Positions 9,485-21,460 of a DNA stretch of 64,000 nucleotides are shown in pieces; the stretch's first letter is position 1; each line of letters begins with the position of its first letter. A program made the position numbers and the translations under genes. Origin of the DNA: Poecilobothrus nobilitatus (Eukaryota; Arthropoda; Insecta; Diptera; Dolichopodidae); the NCBI GenBank assembly GCA_947095535.1, contig OX352772.1, forward strand, positions 114,721,253-114,785,252. Direction: 5' to 3'. The notes beneath the pieces are model-generated. The model saw only the letters and a program-made list of their open reading frames with translations, did not search any database and was not told the origin of the DNA.

Positions 9485-11060
9485 TCTTCGGTGCGATATG
9501 GCATGATTTTTTCCCATCCCCAAGTGCAGGATTACCTACTTATGTATAAGCAACTTGCTATCCAATTTAAACAAAAAGCCAATGCAACATATGAAAACTA
9601 TGTCACTGATATTAGCAACAAACTTGTTGCTAATCTCAAAAATTTTTTTGATTTTGTTAACACAAAACGAAAATTATTTGGGTATCTCAATTCCATGATG
9701 TCTAAAAATAATGTGGTATCTGCTTGCCCGAAAGAAATCTGTAACTTCTTGACTTAATGACTTAATGACTTTCTGATCATTTCCAACAAGTTAATTCTTT
9801 ATCTAATAGCTCGGATTTGCTAATTACAGATGTGTATCTTTCTGAAATTGAAATTCTTGAAGCAATTTTGAGCCTTGATATAAAAAAGTGCGCTGGTCCG
9901 GGCTTAATTCCTCCAATCTTTTCATTTTATTTTCAATAAGTCACTTTCAATTGGGATTTTTCCACAAGAGTAGAAATCCTACCACTTAACCCCTATCTTT
10001 AAAAAAAGGGATAGAGCACCGGTGGAAAACTATGGAGGTATAGCCATCCTTTCGACTATACCGACATTATTTCACAAAATTGTTGTTGATAGAATTACTA
10101 CTATCATAAATGCAAAACTCACAACATGGTTTCAGAAAAGGTAGTTTCACTACAACGAATCTTATGATTTACACATTGGAAATCCTGAATCAAATGGAGA
10201 AAAGATACCGAGTTGATGAAATTTACACTGATTTTAGTAAAGCTTTCGATCGTGTGGATCACTTCACTTTGCACTCACTTTGGGTCTCGCAAGGAAGCCG
10301 TTTAGGCCCACTTCCAATATACCTCGCATTTCGTTTGCGGATGATCTACAAATATATCAAGTCATTAAAGATAATTCTGATACAGCTATACTTCAATCAA
10401 GCTTATCAGTTATCAGTGTTACAAGCTTGGTGCACGTCAAATATATTGGAACTCAACATACAGAAATGTAAGGTTATAAGCTTTATGCGAAAACTATCTT
10501 CTTTTATATAAGACTACAAAATAGATAACGTAACTTTGGAAAGGGTTTTTAGCATTACTGATTTAGGAATTTTAATAAACTTAATTTTAATCTTCGCTAT
10601 TACCAATTAGCTTCAAAGGCTAATAAAATGTTAAATTTCATTAAGAGAAGAGCTATAGAATTCAGTGAATAAGCAGTGACTAAATCTCTATATTGTTCGC
10701 TAGTTCGATCTATCTTAGAATACGATAACATTATATGGAATCCTGCCTTTCAAGTTCATTCCAATAGAATCGAATCAGTTCAAAAGCAATGTCTTTTATT
10801 TGCATTAAGAAATCAATGTAATCCTTCTGATTTTGCTAATCTTCCTAGTTACACTACAAGATTTCATTCATTAAACATGCTTTCTTTATCTTTACGTAGA
10901 AAATTATTGTCTTCATATTTTATTTTTGATATTTTGAATAACAGTATTTCCATCCAAACTCTTACTAAGAAGTTTAGACTTAACGATAGTGTTAGGCAAA
11001 CTAGAAATACTCGTTGTGGTTTGAACTCAAGTATTTCAACTCATAACCCATTTTTATAAT
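9485..11060 (+). pseudogene. Jockey-type LINE ORF2 relic, plus strand
   Basis: This is a degraded reverse transcriptase of a non-LTR retrotransposon. In order it has the endonuclease-RT linker (9491-9757, FFDFVNTKRKLFGYL), an RT start near 9880 (KKCAGPG), then QHGFRKGSFTTTNL and IYTDFSKAFDRVDH (10110-10270). A deletion brings GSRLGPLPI close by, followed by the ADD motif in ISFADDLQIYQ (10330-10360, in another frame). The C-terminal part (10676-11059) reads SLVRSILEYDNIIWNPAF and ends in a conserved tail. The endonuclease is missing, so the copy is 5'-truncated. The catalytic region carries at least three frame changes and a loss of about 200 bases inside the palm. Confidence 0.8.
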
Positions 11061-11577
11061 TTTTATTATAAATGGCTTGTGATTTGAAAATATCTTTGGA
11101 AGTTTTTTTTCTTATTTTTGTACATTTTATAAATTGTAATTAAACGCTTTTAAGTAATTTTAAAGAAATAAATTCATTTTTTCCAATTTTACTTCTACTT
11201 AATAATAAGATATCCAAATACATTTAATATGTTACAAAATATATATAAATATAAAATGTTAAATTGCCTGTCACTACGTGTATGTACATATGTACAGATA
11301 TTATATTCGTTTTTTTTTTTTTAATACCTTTTTCTGATCTGAGTGATTCATATATATGTAAAATAAATTTGAAAATGTAGTTTAAATAATAAATAATAAT
11401 AACAATAATAAATTAACTTTTCTTAGATTTAAGTAACAAAAGTTCAGTTTTAAGTCATTATTTTGTATAGTTTTAAATATAAACATTATTTTTAGAATTT
11501 TTTTTGTAACGACCTTGTTTTGGTTTTGCTTAATAAAAATAACAAATAAAAAAAATAATATCTTTTCTATTTCAATG
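11061..11577. other. AT-rich spacer, probably LINE 3' untranslated remnant
   Basis: No coding signal. It contains T-runs and AAT repeats (11390-11415). The first 100 bases are probably the 3' UTR of the preceding LINE; the rest is unassigned. Confidence 0.35.
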
Positions 11578-12700
11578 TTATTGAAAGCGCTCTTTACTTT
11601 TATTGAATCCTTCTTCTATTGTGTGGGTAACCTCGTGTAGAGCGGTTTCCAAAGATTTCCTCTTTATGTATGATTGTAGTATTTCAAGAGATTCGTCTAT
11701 GCTTATAGACATGGTACCGTCTTCTCTCTCTAGTAGTTCTTGTTGCGCTTTAGAGAGGACTTTTCTCAATCTAGAGGCATCGCTAACTTTTTCTATTTGT
11801 TCTGTATATTCCCTCCAAGGCCTTGTTTTTTCCGATCTACACTTTTTTTTGAAATTTTTAAATGCTTTTCCATATTCCTCCCAATGCGTTTCGCTTTGGG
11901 TGCTCATTGCTTTATTAAAAATAATCTTTTTACTGATATCCATCAGATTTCTATTCATCAACCTTTGCTTATATCGTTTAGATACGCGTGTCAGTGAACA
12001 TGACCTTTCATAATATTTGCTTATTGCCGTTATTACGAACTCGATTTTTTTGTCCAGTTCGTTAGTATCATTTGTTGGATCTTGCCTAGAGTTCAATTTT
12101 TCTCTAAAACACGATTTAAATTGATTCTAGTCCGTTCTTTTAGGATTCTTAAAAGGGAAGTTATCTGTCTGACCTAATTCCAGATCAAACCTAATGTGGC
12201 GGTGATCTGAAAAGGAGACCTCCTCCGATACAGGCCAATTCTTTATTATATTGCCTATACTGTTATTGGCTAAACTTATATCTATAACTTCTCTGCGGTT
12301 TCTATTTATAAAGGTTGGGACGTTCTATTTATTCAGAATTAGCAGATTCGTTGAGCATATATAATCTTATAGAGATTTCTCTCTGTTGTTGACATTGGTG
12401 CTGCCTCACACTGTATTGTGTGAGTTGGCATCGCGGCCTCAATCAGGTGTATATTGTTAAGTTCTGAATAACTCACCAAATCATTGAGCCCCTTCGTCAG
12501 CGGTGGTTCTTGCTCATCTTACGGCATGTACACTGATGCCAAAATGTTGGTCACTTTGCTTCCTTCCGTTAGGATTCCGTTAGGATGGTGATCCTTACTA
12601 TTTAGCTTACTATTACATTACTACTCTCCCTCGCTTGGTACGGTGTTTATTTCACCCCTCCTATCTTTAATTGTTTCGTCCTTTGGAATGCTTATGTCTG
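11578..12700 (-). pseudogene. LOA/I-type LINE ORF2 relic: endonuclease and linker, minus strand
   Basis: Read on the minus strand, the segment begins near 12570 with endonuclease pieces (VTNILASVYMP). A scrambled stretch equivalent to the CDANxHH region follows, then PTFINRNRREVIDISLAN and SFSDHRHIRFDLEL near 12200-12310. The linker follows as an open frame at 12096-11578, 172 codons, with many charged residues and the pattern WEEYGKAFKNFKKKCR. It ends before the reverse transcriptase. The endonuclease changes frame several times, and an 11 bp direct duplication lies at 12564-12585. The order fits a LINE copy lacking its RT. The closest relatives look like LOA or I clades, since a similar segment occurs at 33905-34960. 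Confidence 0.72.
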
Positions 12701-12822
12701 CCGGAGTAGTCTCCTCCAAGGTTGCGAGATCAGTGTCGGCTAATGAGGATCCATAGCTGCTCTGATACTTTCATGAAGGAGTTCATCGAGTGGGTGTCCT
12801 CAAGTTCTTTTGCATTGGCCAC

Positions 12823-13215
12823 CTATTTTGAGCTGAACGCCGATTCAATGGTAGTGAATTCGACTTCGCTTGCCAGCTTTGATAGATACTCTGTCACTTC
12901 ACCATCTGCTTCCTTTGGGGCAGGTTTCCCCCCTTTTATTTTGATAAGGAAATATCTACATAAGTGTCCGCATAAATAATCTTGTAGATGTTTGCATCCC
13001 ATAAACTCCACAAGAACTTGGGTGCAATAGCAATTCCTCCCTTTCTTCTCCTTTTTGCCTCGTTTTTGATTCAAGGCTCGAGTAGTATCGAAGCTTTCAA
13101 TGAGAAGGGTCCTGTAAGACTCTTTTCTTATCTGCCCGTCCCATTGGTTCATGCCGACAATGCCCAATTTCAGGCGCTCATCTATAATAACTATCTGCAT
13201 TACAAAATAATACAT
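12823..13215 (-). CDS. Uncharacterised frame upstream of the LINE relic, minus strand
   Basis: The frame has 130 codons from ATG at 13215. Lysine-rich sequence (NQKRGKKEKKGRN) is followed by LVEFMGCKHLQDYL and VTEYLSKLASEVEFTTIESAFSSK. It lies directly 5' of the minus-strand LINE relic and may be part of that LINE's ORF1 or upstream region. It has no zinc knuckle. Beyond its 3' end, related coding-like sequence continues out of frame to about 12690. I do not recognise the family. Confidence 0.35.
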   Translation of the reverse strand: MYYFVMQIVIIDERLKLGIVGMNQWDGQIRKESYRTLLIESFDTTRALNQKRGKKEKKGRNCYCTQVLVEFMGCKHLQDYLCGHLCRYFLIKIKGGKPAPKEADGEVTEYLSKLASEVEFTTIESAFSSK

Positions 13216-14337
13216 ATTATAAAATTAATACATATAAACTATTTACACTGTAGGTACAAAATAATATAAAAATTAAATTTGAATTCTTTTTGAGTTTGCA
13301 TTTGATTTTTTCCTTTTTGACAATATTATAAAAATTTTAGAATTAATAAAATAAAATTATTTACCTATATAAATATTAAAACTCTTATTAAATTTTGTAT
13401 GTTGCTTTTCAGGTTTAACTTAAAAAAATTTAGTCAAAATAAACATTCACACTTAACTAATTATTTCTTAATAATTGAATTCAAGATGTAAACTCATTTA
13501 TCATACCTAATCAGTAATTACATTATTTTTAATTTAAAAAAAAAACTATCAATTTTTAATAAAACGTTAATATTTAAGAAAATATAATCATAATGACTAT
13601 ACATCCATACATAAATAAAAATTATTATGCATAGTCAAAAATTAGAAATTATAAAGTAAAACAAAAACAACACAACTAAATAAAAACAGAATGAAAAATA
13701 TGTACATACAACCATAGACAAATGTACAATTAGACGTATTGATAACATTCTTATTATACATATTTTGATTATACATTTTATTAACATTATTTTTATTATT
13801 ACATTTAACAGTGATTTCTTCCCAAGTTATTTTTTCTAAAGTTTTGAAAAATAAGTGTTTAAAAAATTTTCTTACGATTTACCTATCTATATGTTATTTG
13901 TCTATGTATGCTAATACTTAATGATTTAGATTTATTTTTATAACTTTATTTATTAAGCGCATTTTACAAAGTAAGGATGTTGTTCCTACTAGCTTTGACA
14001 TCGCATATTAAATTTTGACAAATAGTATGACAACAAATAGGTTGAAAGGTTGCTATACATCTTAAAAATATCAGCTAAATTAACTAGAACTAATTAACAT
14101 TATTTTAACAGTGATAAGGATACCACTGTTTCTCTATCTGACAAACACCTTCTTATTAATTTTGTAATTCATTTTATTCATGCCAAACTAGATCAAAACC
14201 TTTCGATAACACTAATTCTAGTGCTATTTGTACAGTTTAACAAAATCTAATAGTTATAAGATTACATGGTTGGTCGAGTTACATTTTTTAATACCAAATC
14301 AATTATTTTTGATTGCATTCTTTTCGCAAAATTTACT
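13216..14337. other. AT-rich unassigned DNA
   Basis: No reading frame or known repeat is recognised over this 1.1 kb; it is A/T-rich, with many homopolymer runs. Confidence 0.4.
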
Positions 14338-14412
14338 CTTACGACGTGTGTGAAATTCGAACCCACACTCCCTCGGTGTTTACAGCTTATTTTATACGCC
14401 ACCGAGGCCCCC
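14338..14412 (-). mobile_element. tRNA-derived SINE fragment, minus strand
   Basis: Its reverse complement matches the SINE at 24008-24196 over about 70 bases, including the stretch TAAACACCGAGGGAGTGT and the B box GGTTCGAATTTC. The A-box part has been deleted (GGTGGC joins directly to GTATAAAAT). Only the tRNA-like head survives. Confidence 0.7.
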
Positions 14413-14814
14413 TGAAATGCTTTATTTAATTCAATTTTCACCCTATCCTTTTATTTAAAAAATCTAAATTAGCTGTTAATCTTTTATACTTGTCGCTTAA
14501 TCTATTTAAATAAACGAGGTAAATTTTTTTTCTTTTCAGCCTATCATTTCTTATTTTGAACAATGTTTTAGTTTTCTCTGATATTCCTTGATACTTACTG
14601 TTACTTATTGTATTTCGTTTTGAGTGCAGGGTGAGTCTGTCTAAAATAATTTGTTCAATTACGGAAACATGAATATCTGTTTCAGTTTTCTCAATGTTTC
14701 TTTAGTTTATAGGCTAAATTGTTTCTGAAATAAATATTGAGTTTAATATGTATTGTAAATTGTGATTACATAATTATATGGTTATGAACATACATAAATT
14801 GAAAGCACACGCGT

Positions 14815-15464
14815 TGGGCCTTTCTACACGAGTAGTGTCCTCTTTCGTTTCGTGACTACTTTCCTCTTTTTTTTATTTCCACACTGTTCCTCTCGATAGT
14901 CGTTACTTTTATATGTGTCTGTAAATATTTCATTTTAAAACAAAATTTGTTGCGAGAGGTAGATAATAAATATAAAAAAAAAGCACGCATAAAACAAATA
15001 AATTTTTTTTTGTATTTAAGTAACATAAGATTTTTTTGCCTGTAATTTTTAAATAATATATATTATATATGTATGTACCTAGAAATAGAATAAACTCTGT
15101 ACTGTACTGTGCACATAATTTCTTTTTGTCAATAGAATATATTTCAATAATTTCATCAAGTGAAAGATCAAAAATCACTTTACTTTTTTAAAAATTTGCT
15201 GCGACCGTTTCAAAAACTTTTTTCTTTAATTTTCCAAACGAGAATGAAACGTATGTACACATAAAATTTTTTTGACCCTCATAAAAATTTTTATTTGAGT
15301 TTTTGTTTGTGTTAGTGGACTAAATTTTTAAACTCTAAAATTTTGGTTTAAAAAATTACTCCTAAAAATCCCCACCACAAATTTAGTTTATAGGCAAGAG
15401 GGTATGAAACGAAGGTAAAAGTAAAAAATGACGAAAGAGGACACTACTCGTGTGGAAAGGCCCA
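14815..15464. mobile_element. 650 bp foldback/MITE-like element with 34 bp inverted ends
   Basis: The ends are 34 bp inverted repeats with one mismatch, 14815-14848 and 15431-15464, beginning TGGGCCTTTC and ending GAAAGGCCCA. The interior is AT-rich and has no coding capacity; the frame at 14930-15178 is low-complexity. I see no convincing target duplication next to the ends, so the superfamily is not assigned. It looks like a non-autonomous DNA transposon. Confidence 0.75.
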
Positions 15465-15717
15465 TTGTAGCTATTAATTTAAAAGTCATAAAATTTATTT
15501 TTGTTTTTATAAATAAATTTATTAAATATATTACTTAACATTTATCAAAATTTAAAAAAATATGCAATGTCAAGGGTATACGTATGTATATCAAATAAAA
15601 AGTTAATCTCTCCCAACGTAAATTCGAACATATCAGCTATCCAAAACTCTACCAACTTTACTACAAACTAATACTAAACTTGTATTTTATACTTACTACA
15701 ATGCTACAATGCAGTAA

Positions 15718-15867
15718 TTTTTTATATAATATTTATATGTATAATATACAATGCAATATGCTATATATTATTTTATTATTATATGCATATCATTTTTTAT
15801 ATAATATTAATATGTATAATGTATAATGCATTATGCTATATATTATTTTACTATTATATGCACATCA
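15718..15867. repeat. Two-copy 75 bp tandem repeat, AT-rich
   Basis: Two diverged copies (15718-15792 and 15793-15867) both run from TTTTTATATAATATT through CTATATATTATTTTA to ATATGC.CATCA. No gene is associated. Confidence 0.7.
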
Positions 15868-16430
15868 TTATGTACATAATCATCGTGTACATCGTGTACA
15901 GTTTTTTTTTAAATATTTCATTCATTCATTTTTTTTATAAATAAACAAAATACGTATAACTATATACGCAGCTATATTTATATCTACAGTATTAATATAC
16001 ATATGCCATAAAAATTACATACACATGACACAACACAATAACATAATAAGATATGTATCTATACATAATACAATACGTATTAATAATATGCATATCTATA
16101 CACCAAAATCATAATATAAATAAGTTTTTTACGCAACCGTTGTATTATTATTTACTTAATTTTTTTCTATTACTCATCAAATCATCCTCAACCATTTTTT
16201 ATTATTGATAGATGCAAGAGATCAAAGATTACAAAAAAAAACAAACAACTTCATATAAATTCTCGTTATTCAGAAATTTTGAATGAAAAATTTAAATATT
16301 TGTATGAAAAATGTGGAGATGAAAAAGTTAGTTTTCGAGAGCTACCCGAAGTTTTGGTCGGATCTCAACCAACAAAATAGGGAGCCTACAAAATAATCCA
16401 AAAATATTTTATAAAACTTTAGCTTTCTTA
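15868..16430. other. AT-rich unassigned DNA
   Basis: Contains short TA-rich stretches and no recognised gene. The last 100 bases lead into the dispersed repeat at 16430. Confidence 0.35.
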
Positions 16431-16600
16431 GTTTTTGAGTTATCGTGCTGACGGACAGACAGAGAAACGAACGGATGGGCAAAGCTTAATCAACTCAGAA
16501 TTTGATTCTGATCCGATCCATACTTTTGAAAGTATACCTAGCTTGCTTATTTCGAGGTGTTACAAACGGAGGAGCAATTTTATTATACCCGATACTTAAA
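16430..16600 (+). repeat. Dispersed repeat with GACAGACAGAG motif, copy 1
   Basis: Contains GAGTTATCGTGCTGACGGAC, the GACAGACAGAG motif, TCAGAATTTGATTCTGATC and an ATTATACCCGATACTT end. The same blocks occur in reverse at 27490-27660. This composition is common in fly repeats and transposon ends. The superfamily is not assigned. Confidence 0.6.
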
Positions 16601-17049
16601 AAACACAAAATCTACAATTAAAGATTATTAATTAAATTTGAATTAACAAACTAAAATTAAAATAATTGTTTTAACAAAAAAAAACAATAAATTTTAAATG
16701 AAGATTAATTTACTTATTCTAGAAAATTGGTATAATAATAACAGAATATTAAATTAGTAAATATTTTGAACTTTAGTTAACTTGATAATCAAATAAACCT
16801 TAGGTTACGAACTTCAGTTAAAAATAAAAAATTAATGACACGAATATAGACAGTTCTTTAAAGAATCTTTTCTTAATAAGAAATTAATACGTGATTTATA
16901 TTTATTACATAAGCACATCGATCTATTAATCGTTTCATATTTACCATAATTAGTTCAGTTAAATTGTAAATTAGAAATATTAGCAGATCTTAATCTGGAA
17001 TTGGAACAGAAATTTAAATTGTTATGTAATTGAGAAGACAAAATATTTC

Positions 17050-17420
17050 CTTTAATCAGTTCACTTGGGAATATGATCATAATATATCAGTTCACTTAGG
17101 AATAATATCAGCAACTTCAAGCCGTTCTTTCAAAGTGTTGAGATGAACCAAATTTAATCTATGTTCATAAGGACGTAAAATTAAGGGATTAGACCTAGAT
17201 CGATGACGAAGAGCAAATCTAAAAAAAATTTTGAACGGATTTTATTCTTTTTATATGCATACGGTAAAAAAGGTTCCAAACTTAGCTCGCATATTTAAGG
17301 TTAGGTCTAACTAAGCAAGTGTAGGCAGATTTTAGAACATAAAGATCATTAAAATCTTTAGACCAACCTTTTATAAAACGAAGCATAGAATTGGATTTAT
17401 TATTATATTATTATTAATAT
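17050..17420 (-). pseudogene. LINE RT C-terminal segment of the split host LINE, minus strand
   Basis: On the minus strand this reads FIKGWSKDFNDLYVLKSAY, then SAYTCLVRPNLKYASLEPF, the typical region after the YADD domain of Jockey-type reverse transcriptase, with a tail LLFVIDLGLIP. It continues the minus-strand RT at 18103-18435 once the hAT relic at about 17420-18067 is skipped, with the palm segment missing. The AT-rich stretch 16600-17050 holds its probable 3' end. Confidence 0.65.
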
Positions 17421-18067
17421 TATTTTTTGAATCTTGCTTCAAATGTATGCATAAAAAGCATAAAAACTTTGTTTGTAAATTCGCACGATTACGTACTTAT
17501 GTACTTAAAATTTAAAGAGAATAAAGAAAAAAATAAAATAAAAACAATAATGTACGTATGTTTATAAGAGCATGTATGCAGTATGATGTAAATTGTATGT
17601 AATTGTGGTTAATGAATATTAAATACAATTAAATCACGAACCGAGAAACTTGATCGATTGTAATCTGCACTTCTCACAATTAAAGGAACATGTGTAGACA
17701 GCGAAAGAGCATTTTCGGCAAATCGATTATTTTTAACCAAAATTCGCTCACAATTATCTGACGAAACTTTAAATGCACCAGTATTTTTAAAATTTTATTT
17801 TAAAAATTGTGTTAATAATGAGTAATGACTAATGAGTAATGACTAATGAGTTTATAATTACATTTTTAACTTTATATTTTGTACCAAATGGCAATAAAAA
17901 ATGCTAGTACAAATAAATAATCTCAATATTTTTATTCCAATTAAAAAAAATTACAGGTTTATTAAAAATTAATTTTGTTATTATTGAATCGGAAGAACCG
18001 GGATTCCCGGTTCCCTGAAAATTTTTCTGGTACCGGTTTTTAATTTTCGGCACTTTTGCTCATCCTA
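17420..18067 (+). mobile_element. hAT transposon relic with transposase C-terminus
   Basis: A plus-strand stretch at 17685-17825 reads SERAFSANRLFLTKIRSQLS and then ETLNAPVFLKF, the hAT dimerisation domain (SERxFS, RxxLS). It ends in TAA at 17823. The right end near 18067 reads, in reverse, GATGAGCAAAAGTGCCG, close to hAT ends, and has a palindromic CCGGGATTCCCGG just inside at about 18000. The left end is not recognised. The relic separates RT parts of the host LINE, so it either inserted into it or replaced part of it. Confidence 0.6.
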
Positions 18068-18102
18068 AGGTTCACCAGTTATTGCTTTAAATTGAGAAGA
18101 AA

Positions 18103-19808
18103 TTATAGATCGGAGAGATAAGAGTAAATCAAATTTACAAAATAAGTAGGAAAACCTAGTTTTTTAAACTTAAAAATGATAATATTATGTGGTAGCAAGT
18201 CAAAAGCTTTACTAAAATCAGTATAAACTACATCAGTTTGAAAGCCTTCTAACATATTTTTTAAGAAGGTAGAGGTAGCTTCAGCTAGATTGGTGGCAGT
18301 TGATTTAATTTTTACGAAACCGTGTTGATATAGAGATAAAAAACAAGTACAGTGATCATATATAGAATCGAGTACTATTAGCTGAAAAAGTTTAGAAATA
18401 GATGATAGTTTACTATTGGGCGATAGATAGTTCATTAGATTGGGATCGGTTCATTAGATCGATAAGGAAGTAAAACATTTTTTCAAAAAAATATTGGATA
18501 TACCACCTGATCCAAGGATGTGATTGTCATCTATTTTCTAATATAATTTAAAACCATATTAATAAAGCTTAAAGTAGTTTTTGTGTAAAAATCTAAATGA
18601 GAAAATTCGGTTTAATTTATGGCAAAAACTGATACAGGGTAGCTAGCTGAAAAAAAGTTACGGAAAAACTCAGCAATAATTTTAGGATCACTACTAGTTT
18701 TATTGTTATACTTCATTAAAACTGGATATTCATCGCTTTTTCTTTTACAATTTACAAATTTGTAAAATAATTTAGGGTTAGTTTTAATATTGGAATACAT
18801 ATTCTGAATATAATTTGAGGAAGGTCTGTTTGACATGGATTTAAAATAATCAAACAAGTAACAGAAATTGATGTAATTATCAATACTATTATTTTTTATA
18901 AAGTTATTTTTTTTATAATACATATTCTAAATATAATTTGAGGAAAGTCTGTTTGACGTGGATTTAAAATAATCAAACAAGTAACAGAAAATGATGTAAT
19001 TATCAGGCTTTATTTTTTTTTTTGTTTTTTTATTTTTTGAGATGTTTACGCCAGGTTTTATTTTTTTTGGTTTTTAATTTTTTGGGATGTTTAGTATACA
19101 ATGGCGGACTTGTTGAATTTTTTCTGTCAACGACCAACGGAACAAAACGTAATATCGAGGAAAAGAGAATTTCATAAAAAGTGTTGATGAGATGATGAGA
19201 AGAAAAAATTGAGTAATCATAAGAACATAGATAATGCTTTATGAAAATTAAAAGAATAAGAACAAGTTACATCTATGTTTATAAAAGAGAAAGACAGAAA
19301 GAGAAACAAATTGGTGGATAATTTAGATCAATTTTTATCAGTTCCAATGGACAATCAAATGTAACTAAATTATACTAGTTGGTTGTAAAAATAAGAGTTA
19401 ACTGAAACAAGAAAAACGAAAATTTCATATTCCATAAAGAGGATACCTGTTGAAAATTAAGAGAGTTTAAAGAGTCGATTAGCACACATTCACAATTATT
19501 AAATAGTTCCAATGGAATTAGGTAAACTTCTTCATCAAGCAATGCATGTAATATTCGGCGGATTAAAATCACCACAAAGAATTATTTCGCCATCAGGATC
19601 CACATTACTAGAAATAGAATCTATTAACATTAAATATTTAGAAAAAATTCAATACTTGAAGTGGGAAGAGTAAGGTAATTTATAATGATAAGATATTTTG
19701 TTTGTTGTGTGATTTTAATAGGAATAATTTCAATGTCATCCGAATCACAATTTCACAAGAACAGAAGGTACTTTTAATAGCTATTAGCACCCCATCACCT
19801 TTAGAAAT
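18103..19808 (-). pseudogene. Host Jockey-type LINE: RT, linker and endonuclease C-terminal half
   Basis: From right to left on the minus strand, 19808-19580 holds the endonuclease middle (GDGVLIAIKS, then GDFNPPNITC). A decayed stretch is followed by the linker at 18923-18612 (NPKLFYKFVNCKRKSDEYPV) and the RT at 18435-18103 (LYQHGFVKIKSTATNL, VYTDFSKAFDLLPHN). The endonuclease N-terminus lies at 22546-22850, beyond an inserted LINE. A 123 bp-period duplication occurs in the linker (18796-19006). Frames are broken repeatedly. Confidence 0.75.
18796..19006. repeat. Tandem duplication inside the LINE linker, period 123
   Basis: About 90 bases starting TACATATTCTGAATATAATT recur from 18919 with a few substitutions. 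The second copy repeats coding sequence out of phase, so the duplication followed loss of function or caused it. Confidence 0.75.
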
Positions 19809-20072
19809 TTTTTTTTTTTTTTCTTTATTAATCCATCTTAAAACTAACCTATACATTTTTAAATGACCTTAGCTTTAGCTGTTTCGTCTAATAATTTAAT
19901 ATGATAATATAATATGACAGTTTTTAGCAAAAAATAGAATTCAAAAAAAAAATAAAAATAAAAGTGATTTTACAATATAATTAATTATCATAACAATTAT
20001 AACAATAATATTTTATAACAATTAATTTATTCATTTATTTATCTATTTATTAACATTGCATTGCAATACTTA

Positions 20073-21460
20073 CTAACCTTTTACAATTTCTTTAATTTTT
20101 CTTTTAAAAACACTAATATTAGCAATATTTTTAATTTCTTGAGGTAATTCGTTATAAACCTTAAGACAGTTGTATAGACAATTACTTTTTTGGTTTCCTG
20201 TTCTGAAAGGACTTAAATAATAGTTTGATTTATTCCTCGTATTATAGTTATGTATATCAATCATTGTATTGAAAATAAAGTTATGTTTTATTGAATTATT
20301 TATAATTTTGAATGCAACCATATATAATTCATATTTACAAATATTAGCTAGACTAATATACCGTTCCCTATATAATAAATGTGTTGGAAATTTTCTTGGG
20401 CATTTATTTATAATTTTGATTGATTTTTTATGAAGAATATCGAGTTTATATAAATTGATTTGGGATGTTCTACTCCAAATTGAATTTAAATAATTAATAT
20501 GTGACAGAATATAGGAACAATAAATAGAATGAAGCATTAAACTATTTGCATTTAAAAAATAACGAAGTTTGCGTAAAATAAATATATATGGAGTTTTTTT
20601 TTTATAACGTGATCAGCATGATAATCCCATTTAATTTTATTATCTAAGACTAGACATAAATAATTGAATGACTTCACTATTTCTATCGGGCTACCTTTGT
20701 ATGAATAATTTGTATTAGTAAAATTTCTATTTCCAAATAACATTATTTTAGTTTTTTTTACATTTAGGAGTAAACGATGCTTTTCAAGCTATTCTTCAAT
20801 TACATTAAGGTCACTTTCAATAAAGGTTTTTAGATCCTGCTCATTTATTTTAGTATATTTTATCACAGCATCATCAGCGTATAGCTGAACCCTTTAGTTT
20901 TAATTCTGTTAAATCGTTTATATAAATTGTGAATAAATCTGGCCCTAAAGTAGACCCTGTGGGACCCCTTTACTAATTTCTTTTGGACTACTTAACACAT
21001 TTTTTATTCGAAAACTTTGTTTTCTATTTGTCAGGTAAGATTTCAAAAGAAGCAACAAATTTGCATTGAAGTTTAGTTTTGACAATTTGTATATTAAGAT
21101 GTTATGATCAACACAATCAAACGCTTTTTGTAGATCCAAAAAGACACATGCAACAAATTTCCTACTATCAATATTTTTAGAAATGAAATGCGATAAGCCG
21201 AGACAGGCTGTGTTCGATTGTTTTTCAAATCCGCATTGTTCAACATTTAAAATTTTATTTTTATCCATGAAAAGATTTAACGGAGTTTTTATAATTATTC
21301 CGAAAATTTTTGAAAATGTGCTTAGTACCGAAATTGGCCGGTAATTTGATGCATATGATTTATCACCATCCACTATCACTACCCACAGTGTAAAGATGTT
21401 TATAAATTCTTTTTTTTTTTCCAGCATTTCACTTTTAGCTTTTTCAGATTTTAATTCCAA
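20073..21460 (-). pseudogene. LINE reverse transcriptase of the PHD-finger element
   Basis: The RT starts in the ORF1 tail fusion, then NYRPISVLSTFSKIFG, CGFEKQSNTACLGLSHF, FLDLQKAFDCVDHNIL and SKGVPQGLL (to 20945). The YADD-containing part (20880-20945) is decayed. C-terminal frames are 20743-20552 (SFNYLCLVLDNKIKW) and 20537-20073 (ILSHINYLNSIWSR, YNTRNKSNYYLSPF). Several stops and frame changes separate them. The whole endonuclease domain is absent. Confidence 0.78.

Noticed and set aside
11603..12013. Plus-strand frames over the minus-strand LINE linker
   Set aside because: Shadows of the minus-strand coding frame, which carries the charged LINE linker pattern.
14930..15178. Minus-strand 82-codon frame
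   Set aside because: It lies inside the foldback element and is AT-driven, without recognisable protein features.
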